Shown: positions 44,227-54,219, counted from the stretch's first letter. The stretch: DNA of 64,000 nt from an uncultured Ruminococcus sp. (GCA_900541505.1 UQKK01000005.1:1-64000), one strand, 5' to 3'. Translations and numbers: made by a program. Notes: generated by a model not told the origin, from the sequence alone.

Positions 44227-45798
44227 TCACGCGGAGCCGGAACTTACGCTGTGGCGGTATGCCTCCGGCGTGACGCCCTCCAGCTTCTTGAACACGCGGA
44301 AGAAATATTTATCATTGTCATATCCTACCGCGCGGGCAATCTGATAGAGCTTGCGGTCTGTGGTGGCGAGCAGGGATTTTGCCTTTTCGATGCGCACGTA
44401 ATTTAAGTACTGTACGAATTTTTCTCCGGTGGTCTTGCGGAACAGATGGCTTAAGTAGCTGCTGTTCAGATAAAAGAGGGAGAAGAGAAATTCTACGGTG
44501 AGATTCTTCTGGTAATTGCGCTGTACATAAATCTTTACCCGCTCGATGGTATCGTCCACCGCATAGACGCTCTGGGGTTTGAGCATCTCCGACAGATTGG
44601 CGAAGAACTGCTCATAGTAGCGGTGGAGCTCCTCTGTAGTGAACATCTCCTTGACGATGTTCTGCATACTCTGGGACGGAGAGGTCTGGTTTAAGTACTG
44701 CTTAAGTATCATGAGGCACTCCTCTGTGAGCTGGTGATAGTGATATTTGACATCAGCTAAAGAGAGGGAATCCATCTGTCTGTATTCTTCCTGCAATTCG
44801 GATAAAAGGCGGTGCACTTCCGCAGTCATGCCTGCCTCAACGCGGAAGAGAAATTCTTCTTTTTTCTCCCAGTGTATCTCCTTAAGATTGGTGCCGGTGT
44901 TTGTATGCCACACATAGTACTGGGAGGATTCCTGTGTGACCGGCATGGAGTTGAGTGCCGTGCAGGCGTGCTCGTAAGCGGTATGGAGTTGGTCGGTAGT
45001 GAGAAAGAGATGGCTCACACCCCAGTAGGATACCGCATCGTACGTGTGCAGATAGGAGATAAAATCCTGCGCGAATTTGGTGTAAAATGCCTCCGGTGTA
45101 AAGGCAGCGTCCTCCGGCAGAGCCAGGAGGAAGAAGCCAAGCTGCCCATTGGTCGGGTGGGGTAAAAATACTGCCATATCCGAAAAGCCTAAATCTGTGA
45201 GATGCTGCTGCAGGCAGAACTCCTCCAGGGAGGCGGAGGTGTACACAACGCACAGGCACAGCCGTCCGCTGTGATGTAAAAAGGAAAGCTTCCCGGAGGT
45301 GATATCTGTATCCGAGACAGCATATCCCAGGATTAAATTCTGCAAAAGCTGAATGTCGTGGTCGTAGCAGGCAAGCTCTCTCTGCTCCTCACTTAAACGG
45401 ATTTTCGCGCTGATGGATTCTGTCGCCTCCAGCCGGGCAATCGCCTGCAGGACGGTCTGCTGAATCTGCTCGTCCGTGAAGGGTTTTAAAATATAGTCGA
45501 TGACATTGGCGGAGATGGCGTGTTTGATATAGTCGAAACTCTTATACCCGCTGATGACAATGAGCTGCATGCCCGGATACTCGCCGGACAGACGGGCTAA
45601 AAGCTGTGTGCCGTCCATGACCGGCATCTCCATGTCCAGGATGACAAAATCCGGGGAAAGCTCCTCCACCAAGTCCAGTGCCTGTTTTCCATTGTCCGCC
45701 TCTCCCACACAGGAAATCTTATCTGAGAGCGCTTCCAGTTTTTTTAAGGTTCCCATCCGAATCAATGGTTCGTCATCTACGATAATATAGCGGTACAT
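44227..45798 (-). CDS. YesN-type response regulator with AraC DNA-binding domain
   Basis: A 523-residue response regulator. The receiver domain (about residues 1-120) has the acidic pair in VDDEPLIRMG and the phospho-acceptor Asp55 in FVILDMEMPVMDG. A long linker domain follows, then two helix-turn-helix motifs at the C-terminus (NLTVEFLFSLFYLNSSYLSH; LYQIARAVGYDNDKYFFRVF). It follows the sensor kinase gene by 27 bases in one operon, divergent from the ABC importer at 47694. It should activate that importer; direct repeats at 47596-47627 are the likely target. Confidence 0.92.
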   Translation of the reverse strand: MYRYIIVDDEPLIRMGTLKKLEALSDKISCVGEADNGKQALDLVEELSPDFVILDMEMPVMDGTQLLARLSGEYPGMQLIVISGYKSFDYIKHAISANVIDYILKPFTDEQIQQTVLQAIARLEATESISAKIRLSEEQRELACYDHDIQLLQNLILGYAVSDTDITSGKLSFLHHSGRLCLCVVYTSASLEEFCLQQHLTDLGFSDMAVFLPHPTNGQLGFFLLALPEDAAFTPEAFYTKFAQDFISYLHTYDAVSYWGVSHLFLTTDQLHTAYEHACTALNSMPVTQESSQYYVWHTNTGTNLKEIHWEKKEEFLFRVEAGMTAEVHRLLSELQEEYRQMDSLSLADVKYHYHQLTEECLMILKQYLNQTSPSQSMQNIVKEMFTTEELHRYYEQFFANLSEMLKPQSVYAVDDTIERVKIYVQRNYQKNLTVEFLFSLFYLNSSYLSHLFRKTTGEKFVQYLNYVRIEKAKSLLATTDRKLYQIARAVGYDNDKYFFRVFKKLEGVTPEAYRHSVSSGSA

Positions 45799-45825
45799 AG
45801 CTGTGTCTCCTTTAGTTTTCGTATT

Positions 45826-47571
45826 CTACGGCTTATCCAGGTAGGGCAGTTTGATTCGCACCAGGGTGCCGCGATTAGGCTTGCTCTCGGCGGTGAGTCC
45901 ATATCCTTTGCCGTAATACAGTTCAATCCTCGTATTGATATTTTTTAATCCGATGCTCTGGTTTGTGCGGTGTCCCAGTTCGGTAAACTCCGGTTCCTCC
46001 ATGAGAGAGTCATTGAGTGTCTTTAACTGTTCCTTAGTCATTCCTTTTCCGTCATCCACCACATAAATGAGGAAGTACGTTTCTTTCGCGAAAGCATAAA
46101 CGCAGATACTGTGCCCGTACTGGCAGTTCTGAAGTCCGTGGGAGAAGGAATTTTCCACAATGGGCTGGAGAATCAGCTTCAGTACCTTCAGGGAGCGCAT
46201 CTGTTCCGGTACGTGCATGCGGAATCGGAAGCGCTGGCTGAAGCGGATGGACTGGATGGAGATATAGTCCATGATATGATTCATCTCATCCTGCAGTGTC
46301 ACCAGCTCGCTCTGGGTCTTGATGGCGTAGCGGAACATATTTCCTAGAGACATTGCCATGGTCGTAATCTGGGTGCTCCCCTCAATGCTGGCGATGCTGT
46401 TGATGGCTTCCAGCGTATTGAACAGGAAGTGAGAGTTGATACGCGCCTCTAACGACTTCATCTGTGCGTCAAGGGAGATGAGGCGGCTCTGGTAATTGGT
46501 CTTGATGGCAGTGTCCAGGGCTTCAATCATGGAATTGTATTCATTATACAGGACGCCAATCTCATCGGTGCGGTCCAAATACTGTGTTGTGCGGGAGAGA
46601 TGAGAGTCGCTTTGCCTCGACATCTTCCGGCTTAAGTGTTCGATGGGCTTGGTCACGGTCTTTGAAAAATGGAAAGCGAGGACGATGCCGATGACGATGC
46701 AGACCACGCAGATGCCGATGAGCATGATGCCGGTGGTGCTGAACTCCCTGTAAAGTCTGCTGTAATCTACGGACGTATACAATGTCAGGGACGAGAGGCT
46801 CAAATTTGCGCTGTATGCCGCGTTTTCTTCTATTTCTTTTAAGGATGGCGTGCTGTCATCCGGTGTAGTAGAATAAATAATCTGGTCATTTAAATTGTCC
46901 GCGATGGTGATGGAGGTCACATCGGGAATGGTGTTGAGCGGACTCAGGTCGATAATGGCAGGGTCACAGTTTATCAGGAGCACGCCCAGGTCTTCAGAGG
47001 CATAGATATCATACAGGCTCTTAGCGATGAAAAGACTCTCTTTTTCTCCCTGGAAAATATCTTCGTGGGAGGAGATGGGGCTTACATAGAGATTCCGCGA
47101 TGAGGCTGTGCGGTCGTACCAGTCGGAACTTTCCGGGGTGTAGCCGTATTTTAAGCGGTCGTTCTGGGTATTCTCATAAGTAAACTTGACACCGGAGGGC
47201 GTAAAGATATAGATACCGTAAATAAAGTCATAGGTATTGATGATATTCTGACACAGATAGCGGATATTCTGCTGAGTCCTGTAAATGGAAAGCTCGTCCG
47301 GCTTCGCGTCCGGGTCTGTATAGGGACGGAGGTTCTGGGTCAGAGAATACTCGCCGGAGGAATAAGAGGAAAACAGATTGGTGGCGTTCTCCAGTTCCGC
47401 CAGAGCGGAATTGCTCTGCTGTACCGCTTTGGAGAAGAGGTTCACGGAGTATTCCTCCATCTGCTGCTGGGAGGTCTTCTGATAGCGGTAGTAGGAGACG
47501 GAAGTGATGCAGATGGTCGGCAGCAGTGCCATAAACAACAGGATAATAAATAATTGCTGACGTAATTTCAC
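45826..47571 (-). CDS. YesM-type membrane sensor histidine kinase
   Basis: A 581-residue kinase. A first transmembrane helix (about residues 7-24), an extracellular sensor domain of about 250 residues, a second helix (IMLIGICVVCIVIGIVLAF), a HAMP segment, then the LytS/YesM-type catalytic part: phospho-acceptor His in INSHFLFNTLEAIN, N box in VENSFSHGLQN and G box in VVDDGKGMTKEQ. The start is GTG at 47571, with GGGAGGTGGGG upstream; an in-frame TTG six codons earlier would sit on that ribosome site. It probably senses an extracellular oligosaccharide, possibly through the adjacent binding protein. Confidence 0.92.
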   Translation of the reverse strand: MKLRQQLFIILLFMALLPTICITSVSYYRYQKTSQQQMEEYSVNLFSKAVQQSNSALAELENATNLFSSYSSGEYSLTQNLRPYTDPDAKPDELSIYRTQQNIRYLCQNIINTYDFIYGIYIFTPSGVKFTYENTQNDRLKYGYTPESSDWYDRTASSRNLYVSPISSHEDIFQGEKESLFIAKSLYDIYASEDLGVLLINCDPAIIDLSPLNTIPDVTSITIADNLNDQIIYSTTPDDSTPSLKEIEENAAYSANLSLSSLTLYTSVDYSRLYREFSTTGIMLIGICVVCIVIGIVLAFHFSKTVTKPIEHLSRKMSRQSDSHLSRTTQYLDRTDEIGVLYNEYNSMIEALDTAIKTNYQSRLISLDAQMKSLEARINSHFLFNTLEAINSIASIEGSTQITTMAMSLGNMFRYAIKTQSELVTLQDEMNHIMDYISIQSIRFSQRFRFRMHVPEQMRSLKVLKLILQPIVENSFSHGLQNCQYGHSICVYAFAKETYFLIYVVDDGKGMTKEQLKTLNDSLMEEPEFTELGHRTNQSIGLKNINTRIELYYGKGYGLTAESKPNRGTLVRIKLPYLDKP

Positions 47572-47595
47572 GAAAACCCCACCTCCCAAAAATCT

Positions 47596-47648
47596 AAGAA
47601 AAGTATACCATAGGTGTCAAGAAAAGTCCACTTGCCCTGTGCTAGAAT
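47596..47648 (+). promoter_or_regulatory. Direct-repeat operator and -10 of the second ABC importer
   Basis: AAGAAAAGT occurs twice as an exact direct repeat (47596-47604 and 47619-47627), with starts 23 bases apart, two helical turns. The second copy covers the -35 position of TAGAAT (47643-47648), which has no consensus -35. This is the arrangement expected for activation by the YesN regulator. Confidence 0.65.
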
Positions 47649-47693
47649 GAAACCATCAAAAGAAAGATAAAAAAAGTAAAGGAGAGGAAAACT

Positions 47694-49019
47694 ATGAAAA
47701 AGAAAGTGATTTCCGTGCTGCTGGCAGCAACGATGATTGGCGGACTGCTCGCGGGCTGCGGTTCAGGAAGCGGCTCAGAAGGTTCTAAGTCAGAGGATGG
47801 CAAGACAACGATTCGTTTCCTTTCTGCCATGGAGCTGGTAGATGAGGAGATGATTGAGGCTTTTGAGGCGGAGAACCCGGATATTGACGTAGATTTTGAT
47901 TATGTGGCTTCCGGCAACTATTCAGCAAAATTCGCGTCACTGGCTTCTTCTAATGAGGTGCCGGATGTATTCTGGACACAGTCCGGTTACTACTGCGACC
48001 AGATTAATGAAGGACTTCTGTTAGATATCTCAGAGTATCTGGACGGAGACAACTACGAGGGAGACGCTGTGTGGAGAGATACATACGTACCGGCGCTCCT
48101 TGAGAATCTGCAGACCATCGTAGAGAGCGGCTGCGGGGAGATGGATTCCTACGATTACGGCGTTCCATTCACCATGACGACAATCGCGGTGATGTATGAC
48201 AAGGCATTGTATACGGAACTGGGACTGACGGTTCCGGAGACATGGGATGATTTCATGGCAAACTGTGAGGCAATCAAAGCGGCAGGCATGACCCCCATTT
48301 CCGTACAGTCCAACACCTGCATCGACTGGCTGCCGAGACTGTTCTGGGATCAGTACTGCAGAACAGAGATTGAGGACGAGGGCAAGAGCTTTACAGACGG
48401 AAGCATGACATTTGCCACAGAGTCCGTACAGAAAGGCCTGGAGAGCTACAAGGAAATCTGGGATAAGGGATACCTTCCGGAAAACTTTATGACATCTGAC
48501 CTGGATACAACAGCACAGCTCTTCCTGCAGGGAGAACTGGCACAGGTGCTCATCGCTCCTGACAAACTGGAATACATCATGGAAAACGCGCCGGAAACAA
48601 TGGAACTTGGCACATACGTGCTGCCGGGTATCGACGGACTGCCCTCCAGAACACTGGGCGGAGCAAGCAATATCTTCGCGGTCAGCGCAGATACAGAGAA
48701 CCCGGAAGCAGCAGTAAAACTGGTGAAATATCTGACATCCAAGACAAACTTCACGACAGATGAAGGACTGAAATACTCCAGTTCAGGTCTTAACAACGTA
48801 GAGCGCGACCCGGCACTCGATGAAATCCTCGCAGGCTACAACGCGGCGGCTGAGAATGGATTCTGCCCGGAGACATTCGTGCCCACAACAATCACAACCG
48901 AGATTGGTACAGAATTTAAAGAAAATCTGATTCCGAACTATCTGCTCGGCCAGCTCAGCCTGGACGATGTGACAGGAGAACTGCAGGATATGTACGACAC
49001 ATATCTGGAAGATAAATAA
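47694..49019 (+). CDS. ABC importer, substrate-binding lipoprotein (YesMN-controlled)
   Basis: A 441-residue family-1 solute-binding protein. The signal peptide ends in the lipobox LLAGC at about residues 18-22, followed by a Gly/Ser linker. Family features: SNEVPDVFWTQSGYYCDQIN, IAVMYDKALYTELGLTVPET and PRTLGGASN-like loop (SRTLGGASNIF). It is divergent from the YesMN pair and followed by a terminator hairpin, then two permeases and a large glycosidase. The ligand is probably an oligosaccharide carrying the linkage cut by that glycosidase. No ATPase gene is present. Confidence 0.92.
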   Translation: MKKKVISVLLAATMIGGLLAGCGSGSGSEGSKSEDGKTTIRFLSAMELVDEEMIEAFEAENPDIDVDFDYVASGNYSAKFASLASSNEVPDVFWTQSGYYCDQINEGLLLDISEYLDGDNYEGDAVWRDTYVPALLENLQTIVESGCGEMDSYDYGVPFTMTTIAVMYDKALYTELGLTVPETWDDFMANCEAIKAAGMTPISVQSNTCIDWLPRLFWDQYCRTEIEDEGKSFTDGSMTFATESVQKGLESYKEIWDKGYLPENFMTSDLDTTAQLFLQGELAQVLIAPDKLEYIMENAPETMELGTYVLPGIDGLPSRTLGGASNIFAVSADTENPEAAVKLVKYLTSKTNFTTDEGLKYSSSGLNNVERDPALDEILAGYNAAAENGFCPETFVPTTITTEIGTEFKENLIPNYLLGQLSLDDVTGELQDMYDTYLEDK

Positions 49020-49034
49020 GGAAAAGACGAGTTC

Positions 49035-49070
49035 AGGGCGGCTGATGGTCAGAAGTTGGCCGCCCTTTTT
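49035..49070 (+). terminator. Intra-operon terminator after the binding-protein gene
   Basis: AGGGCGGC (49035-49042) pairs with GCCGCCCT (49059-49066), followed by T4-5. Partial termination here would make more binding protein than permease, a common arrangement in CUT1 operons. Confidence 0.8.
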
Positions 49071-49126
49071 CTGCCCGGGGCAGAGAGTAATGAAGACGCA
49101 CCATGTGCATAGAAGGAGGGAACAAG

Positions 49127-50038
49127 GTGAAGACAAAGAAAAAAGCAGGACTTTTGCAGGAATTAAAAGAGAGCATACCGGCTTATTTATTAATTCTTCC
49201 CACCATAGCCATACTGGTAATCTTTCTGTTTATTCCGTTTGCCAACGCATTTCGTATCAGTCTTTACAAATACAAAGGATACGGGGAACTCAGGAACTAT
49301 GTGGGACTTAAAAACTACATCGATGTCCTGCAGGACGACCAGTTTTACCGCGCGTTTGGCAATACATTTAAACTCATAGGATGCGATTTGATTTTTTCCA
49401 TTACCATCGGATTCATCCTCTCCTACATATTATTTAAGGGAATCCGTCTGAAACGGTTCTTTAACACCGCGTTATTCATCCCCTATCTGATTTCCATGGT
49501 TGTCATCGGATGTATCTGGCGGATTATCTACGACCCGACCATCGGACCGCTCAACCAGATACTGGAGATGATTGGACTGGGAAGTCTCGCGCAGCCGTGG
49601 CTGTCGCAGATTAGCACCTCGCTGCCCGCTATCATCGTCACATGGATATGGAGGACGATTCCTTTCAACATGCTCATCTGCTACGCGAACATCATGACAT
49701 TGCCGAAAGACCATCTGGAAGCGGCGGAGATGGACGGCGCGTCTCAGATGCAGAGACTGCGCTATATCATTATCCCGCACATGATTCCGACCTTTGTGAC
49801 ACTGGCTATCCTGACAGTGACCAACGACCTGCGGGCATTTGACCTGGTATGGGTGATGACCCAGGGAGGACCGGGAGGCGCTTCGGATGTGCTGACTTCC
49901 TATGTGTATTCCAACGCATTCCAGTCACAGAAATTCGGTCCGGCGACAGCGGCATCCATTATTATGATGGTAGTCATGATTGGGATAACCATTGTTTTAC
50001 AGGTGATTCAGAGAGCAGGGAGGAAAAATCATGAGTAA
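49127..50038 (+). CDS. ABC sugar importer permease (MalF-like)
   Basis: A 303-residue CUT1 permease with six helices. The EAA loop is EAAEMDGASQMQRLRYIIIP. The start is taken as GTG 49127, which has AGAAGGAGGG at proper spacing; an in-frame ATG eight codons earlier lies on the far side of that site. Its end overlaps the next gene by eight bases. Confidence 0.9.
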   Translation: MKTKKKAGLLQELKESIPAYLLILPTIAILVIFLFIPFANAFRISLYKYKGYGELRNYVGLKNYIDVLQDDQFYRAFGNTFKLIGCDLIFSITIGFILSYILFKGIRLKRFFNTALFIPYLISMVVIGCIWRIIYDPTIGPLNQILEMIGLGSLAQPWLSQISTSLPAIIVTWIWRTIPFNMLICYANIMTLPKDHLEAAEMDGASQMQRLRYIIIPHMIPTFVTLAILTVTNDLRAFDLVWVMTQGGPGGASDVLTSYVYSNAFQSQKFGPATAASIIMMVVMIGITIVLQVIQRAGRKNHE

Positions 50039-50903
50039 AAGTATTGCGATGAGACGAAAAGCAAAACAGGGAAACGAGGACCAGGGCGGGACCTCCATTA
50101 TCACTTTTATCATTATGCTGCTTGTGGCGTGTATTTCCATTTATCCTCTGCTCTGGGTTATCATACAGTCGTTTAAGACAGAGGGACAGTTTTTGCAGAG
50201 CATCTGGTCCCTGCCGACTTCTTTTAACTTGGAAAATTACATTACCGCGTTCAAAGAGGCGAACCTCGCTTTATATCTGAAAAACACGGTTGTGAATACA
50301 GCCGCTACGCTGGTGGTAGACCTGGTGCTGGTGACATGTTTAGGGTATGCGTTTTCAAAGCTGAAGATGAAATTTAAGAAATTTTTCTACTATATGATAC
50401 TGATAAACATGCTGATTCCGACACCCATCATTCTCCTGCCCATGTATCTGCAGGTGGTAGATTTGGGGATACAGAATACACTGGCAGCTATCGTATTTCC
50501 TTACTACCAGGGATTCGCTCCGCTGGGGCTGATTCTCATCAAAGGATATATGGACAATATACCGGATGAGATTATTGAGTCCGCGAAGATTGACGGATGC
50601 GGAGTCTTCCGAATCCTGTGGAAGATTATGGTGCCGCTGGTAAAACCGATGCTGGTTACACTGGCAATCCTGGGCGGCATGAACGCATGGAACGAGTACA
50701 TGTGGGCGCTGGTATCCATCACAGATACGTCCAGATATACATTGTCTGTGGGAATCGCTGTCATCCGTGACAAGATTGCGACCATTGGATATACACCGGT
50801 ATTCGCGGCTCTGACCGTCAGCGCCATGGTATTTGTCATCATCTATCTGTTCGCGCAGAAGACATTCGTGCGTTCCATCACCGCGGGCGCTGTGAAAGGA
50901 TAG
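50031..50903 (+). CDS. ABC sugar importer permease (MalG-like)
   Basis: A 290-residue CUT1 permease, six helices after a 35-residue charged N-terminus. The EAA loop is ESAKIDGCGVFRILWKIMVP. It overlaps the first permease and precedes the large glycosidase by eight bases, so uptake and hydrolysis are one operon. Confidence 0.9.
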   Translation: MSKSIAMRRKAKQGNEDQGGTSIITFIIMLLVACISIYPLLWVIIQSFKTEGQFLQSIWSLPTSFNLENYITAFKEANLALYLKNTVVNTAATLVVDLVLVTCLGYAFSKLKMKFKKFFYYMILINMLIPTPIILLPMYLQVVDLGIQNTLAAIVFPYYQGFAPLGLILIKGYMDNIPDEIIESAKIDGCGVFRILWKIMVPLVKPMLVTLAILGGMNAWNEYMWALVSITDTSRYTLSVGIAVIRDKIATIGYTPVFAALTVSAMVFVIIYLFAQKTFVRSITAGAVKG

Positions 50904-50911
50904 GAGAGGAT

Positions 50912-53900
50912 ATGGAAGAAAAAAGATATCTTGAGGATTTGAAAAAAGAATTTCAAAATCCGGGCAGGGAGTTTCGAGGAACTCCCTTCTGGTCTTGGAA
51001 CACAAAGGTGGAATCCGTGGACCTGGAAAAGCAGATTGAACAGTTTCAAGAAATGGGCATGGGTGGTTTCTATATGCACACCCGTGTGGGGCTCGACACA
51101 GAGTACATGGGAAGTGTTTTTATGGACTGCATCAAAAAGGCGGTTCAGATTGCCAAAGAAAAAGGGCTCTATGCCTGTCTCTACGATGAAGACCGCTGGC
51201 CCTCCGGATACGCTGGCGGGAAGGTGACCTGCCGCCCGGAATACAGGAGCAAAAATATCTTGATTACGCCTTACCGGAGGGGAACAAAGACGTATGCGGT
51301 GAGCGCGGCGGATTCCATGGCATCCTCATCTCCCCAGGGAAACGGAAGGTTCCTGGCTGCATATCATGTAGCGCTGGACGAAAAAGGAAGACTTATTTCC
51401 TACGAAAGATGCAAGGAGAGCGCTAAGGAGCGTGCGGGAGAGAAGCTCTGGTATGTCTATCTGGAGACGGCTCATGACAATCCGTGGTTTAATAATCAGT
51501 CCTATGTGGACTCCTTAAACCCGGAGGCAATCCGCTATTTTCTGGAAGTGACCCATGAGGAATACAAAAAGGCGGTGGGGGAGAAGTTTGGCAAGGATAT
51601 TCCCTCCATCTTTACCGATGAACCGCAGTTTGGCAGAAAGAGCTGTCTGGGGACAGCCCACACAGACGAAGAAATCATGCTTCCCTTTACGGAAGATTTC
51701 ACAGAAACCTTCCGGGCTGCATACGGGGAAGACCTCTTAGACCATATACCGGAGCTTCTCTGGGAGCTGCCGGATGAGAAGGTGTCCCGCTTCCGCTACT
51801 GGTACCACGACCATGTGACGGAGCGTTTTGCGCAGGCATTCTCTGACCAGGTGGGCGCGTGGTGCGAAGAAAACGGCATCCGTCTGGCAGGACATATGAT
51901 GGAGGAGCCGACACTGCAGTCCCAGACCCAGGCGCTGGGCGAGGTCATGAGAAGCCTGCGGGGCTTTTCCCTGCCGGGCATTGACATGCTCTGCGATGCC
52001 AGAGAATACACGACGGCGAAACAGGCGGAGAGTATCTGCCACCAATATAAAAAGGACGGCGTGGCAAGTGAACTGTACGGCGTCACCAACTGGGATTTTG
52101 ATTTCCGCAGGCATAAGCTGCAGGGGGACTGGCAGGCAGCGCTGGGTATCACCCACCGCGTCCACCATCTGAACTGGATGAGCATGGGCGGGGAGGCAAA
52201 GAGAGACTACCCGGCTGCCATCGGTTTCCAGTCCCCGTGGTATAAGGAATACCGGCTGATTGAGGACCATTTCGCCAGAGTGAACACGGTGATGCGAAGA
52301 GGAAATCCTCTGGTAAAAATCGGCGTCATTCACCCGGTGGAATCCTGCTGGCTGCTTTTTGGACCCAACCAGCAGACCGGACAGAAGCGCCAGGAGCTGG
52401 ATAAGAGGTTTGCGGATGCGACAGAGTGGCTGCTGTTTAACAATCTGGATTTTGACTACATCTCGGAAAGCCTGCTCCCGGAACAGTGGGACGGCAGAAA
52501 CGTCGGAGAGATGGAGTACGAGGCAATCGTGGTTCCGGGCTGTCTGACACTTCGAAGCTCCACGCTTTCTGTTTTAAAAGAAATGAGGGCGGCGGGGAAG
52601 AAGATTCTCTTTATGGGAGATGCGCCACGGTTCGTGGATGCCCTTGACAGCGATGAGGCGGAAGCGTTTGCCGGGACCTGTACCCGCATTGGTTTCTCCA
52701 AGCTGGAGCTTCTAAACGAATTGGAGCCGTACCGTATGGTGGAGATTCGTTTCCACGGGAATAAACATTTGAAGAAGCCCAACCATAAGAAGAATTGGAA
52801 CGGCGAACGGACCGAGAAGCATCTGTATCAGATGCGCTCGGAGGGGAATGTGCGCTGGCTTTTTATCGCCAACGGGCGGGCGCAGAACAATCCCGACCTG
52901 ATTCTGCCGGATGACGTGAAGATAGAGATAGCGGGCAGGTGGAAGGTGACAGAATTGGATACCCTGACCGGTAAGATGTATGAGAAGGAGAGTACCCTGA
53001 AAGGGGAGAAGACCATCCTGTATCACCGCTTCTTTGAGCATGACAGTCTGCTGCTGTATCTGGAGCCTGTGGATTGCGAAGCTGCCGGCACATACGCTGT
53101 CAGTCCGTCTTCCTGGGAGGCAAGGGCATTATTTCAAAGTCCGGTCACGGTACGCCGGGAGGAGCCCAATGTTCTGGTGCTGGATATGGCGAGATATTGC
53201 TTTGACGGAAAAAACCTGGAAGGACCGGAGGAAATCCTGAGGGCGGACAATCTCCTCAGAGAGAGACTGAATCTTCCGCCAAGGAGGGCTGCGCTGGCAC
53301 AGCCGTGGACCAGACAGGGAGATAAGAAGCCGTATCCCATCACATTGCTCTATACCATCCGCTGTGCTCAGGAGATAAAGGATGTCCGGCTGGCACTGGA
53401 ATCCCGGAAGGAATCAAAAATCTTCCTGGACGGTATACAGATTGAGAATCAGCAGGACGGCTATTACGTGGACCCCTGCATCGAGACAGTGGCTCTGCCC
53501 GATTTGACAGCGGGAGACCATGAGCTGAAGCTTGAGACAGATTTTACGGCAAAAGTCAACCTGGAGGCGATGTACCTGCTGGGGGACTTTGATGTGGAGA
53601 TACAGGGAAGCTCTGCTGTCTTAAAACGCACCAGAAAGAACTATCACTGGGGAAGCCTGACAGAACAGGGGATGCCCTTCTATGGCGGAAATGCGGTCTA
53701 TGAGACAGAACTTGACCTGGAGGCGGGCAGCTATGTGCTGGAGGTGTCAAAATTCAGGGCGCCGCTTCTCAAGGTGAAGGTGGACGGCGCAGAGATTGGC
53801 GCCATCTATAAAGCTCCGTACCGCGCGGCATTTCAGACAGACAGCGCGCAGACGCATAAGATAGAGATTACGGCGTTTGGCAGCAGGGTCAACACTTTCG

Positions 53901-54040
53901 GCGCCATCCATGACTGCGACGAGCAGGAAATATATTTTGACCCCAATGCCTGGAGGACCACTCTGGACAGTTGGGCTTACGAATACCAGCTTAAAAAGAC
54001 CGGGATACTGAAAGCGCCGGTGTTGTGGAAACAAAAATAA
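50912..54040 (+). CDS. Large GH106-like glycosidase of uncertain specificity
   Basis: A 1042-residue protein with no signal peptide. The N-terminal part is a TIM-barrel type seen in GH106-like rhamnosidases and related unassigned enzymes: RGTPFWSWNTKVE, MGGFYMHTRVGLDTEYM, LYDEDRWPSGYAGGKVT and SIFTDEPQFGRK. Acidic residues in DEDRW and TDEPQF are candidates for catalysis. A mid-region has a beta-galactosidase-trimerisation-like fold (YEAIVVPGCLTLRSSTLSVL), and the C-terminus has jelly-roll domains (about residues 790-1040). AAAGGAT-like site GATAGGAGAGG precedes the ATG. It is last in the YesMN-linked importer operon. Given GH78 nearby, alpha-L-rhamnoside is a possible substrate, but not established. 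Confidence 0.75.
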   Translation: MEEKRYLEDLKKEFQNPGREFRGTPFWSWNTKVESVDLEKQIEQFQEMGMGGFYMHTRVGLDTEYMGSVFMDCIKKAVQIAKEKGLYACLYDEDRWPSGYAGGKVTCRPEYRSKNILITPYRRGTKTYAVSAADSMASSSPQGNGRFLAAYHVALDEKGRLISYERCKESAKERAGEKLWYVYLETAHDNPWFNNQSYVDSLNPEAIRYFLEVTHEEYKKAVGEKFGKDIPSIFTDEPQFGRKSCLGTAHTDEEIMLPFTEDFTETFRAAYGEDLLDHIPELLWELPDEKVSRFRYWYHDHVTERFAQAFSDQVGAWCEENGIRLAGHMMEEPTLQSQTQALGEVMRSLRGFSLPGIDMLCDAREYTTAKQAESICHQYKKDGVASELYGVTNWDFDFRRHKLQGDWQAALGITHRVHHLNWMSMGGEAKRDYPAAIGFQSPWYKEYRLIEDHFARVNTVMRRGNPLVKIGVIHPVESCWLLFGPNQQTGQKRQELDKRFADATEWLLFNNLDFDYISESLLPEQWDGRNVGEMEYEAIVVPGCLTLRSSTLSVLKEMRAAGKKILFMGDAPRFVDALDSDEAEAFAGTCTRIGFSKLELLNELEPYRMVEIRFHGNKHLKKPNHKKNWNGERTEKHLYQMRSEGNVRWLFIANGRAQNNPDLILPDDVKIEIAGRWKVTELDTLTGKMYEKESTLKGEKTILYHRFFEHDSLLLYLEPVDCEAAGTYAVSPSSWEARALFQSPVTVRREEPNVLVLDMARYCFDGKNLEGPEEILRADNLLRERLNLPPRRAALAQPWTRQGDKKPYPITLLYTIRCAQEIKDVRLALESRKESKIFLDGIQIENQQDGYYVDPCIETVALPDLTAGDHELKLETDFTAKVNLEAMYLLGDFDVEIQGSSAVLKRTRKNYHWGSLTEQGMPFYGGNAVYETELDLEAGSYVLEVSKFRAPLLKVKVDGAEIGAIYKAPYRAAFQTDSAQTHKIEITAFGSRVNTFGAIHDCDEQEIYFDPNAWRTTLDSWAYEYQLKKTGILKAPVLWKQK

Positions 54041-54045
54041 AAACA

Positions 54046-54130
54046 GGACTGCCGCTTGCTGATTTTTCATCATGAAGCGCAGTCCCACAATAAAAGCAGC
54101 CCCAAAGCCGTGAAAGGCTTGAGGGCTGCT
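54046..54130. terminator. Two hairpins between convergent glycosidase and mscL genes
   Basis: First hairpin: GGACTG (54046-54051) with CAGTCC (54080-54085), plus an inner CGCTT/AAGCG; on the minus strand it runs into T-rich sequence. Second: AGCAGCCC (54095-54102) with GGGCTGCT (54123-54130) and an inner AAGCC/GGCTT, followed on the plus strand by CATTTTCT. They probably serve the two directions. Confidence 0.7.
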
Positions 54131-54219
54131 CATTTTCTGTTATGCGATGGTGGACAATCCGATTCTGCCCGCTGTTTCGGTTTCGCAAAAAGCGATGTCT
54201 TGCAGCTCTGTTATGCAGC

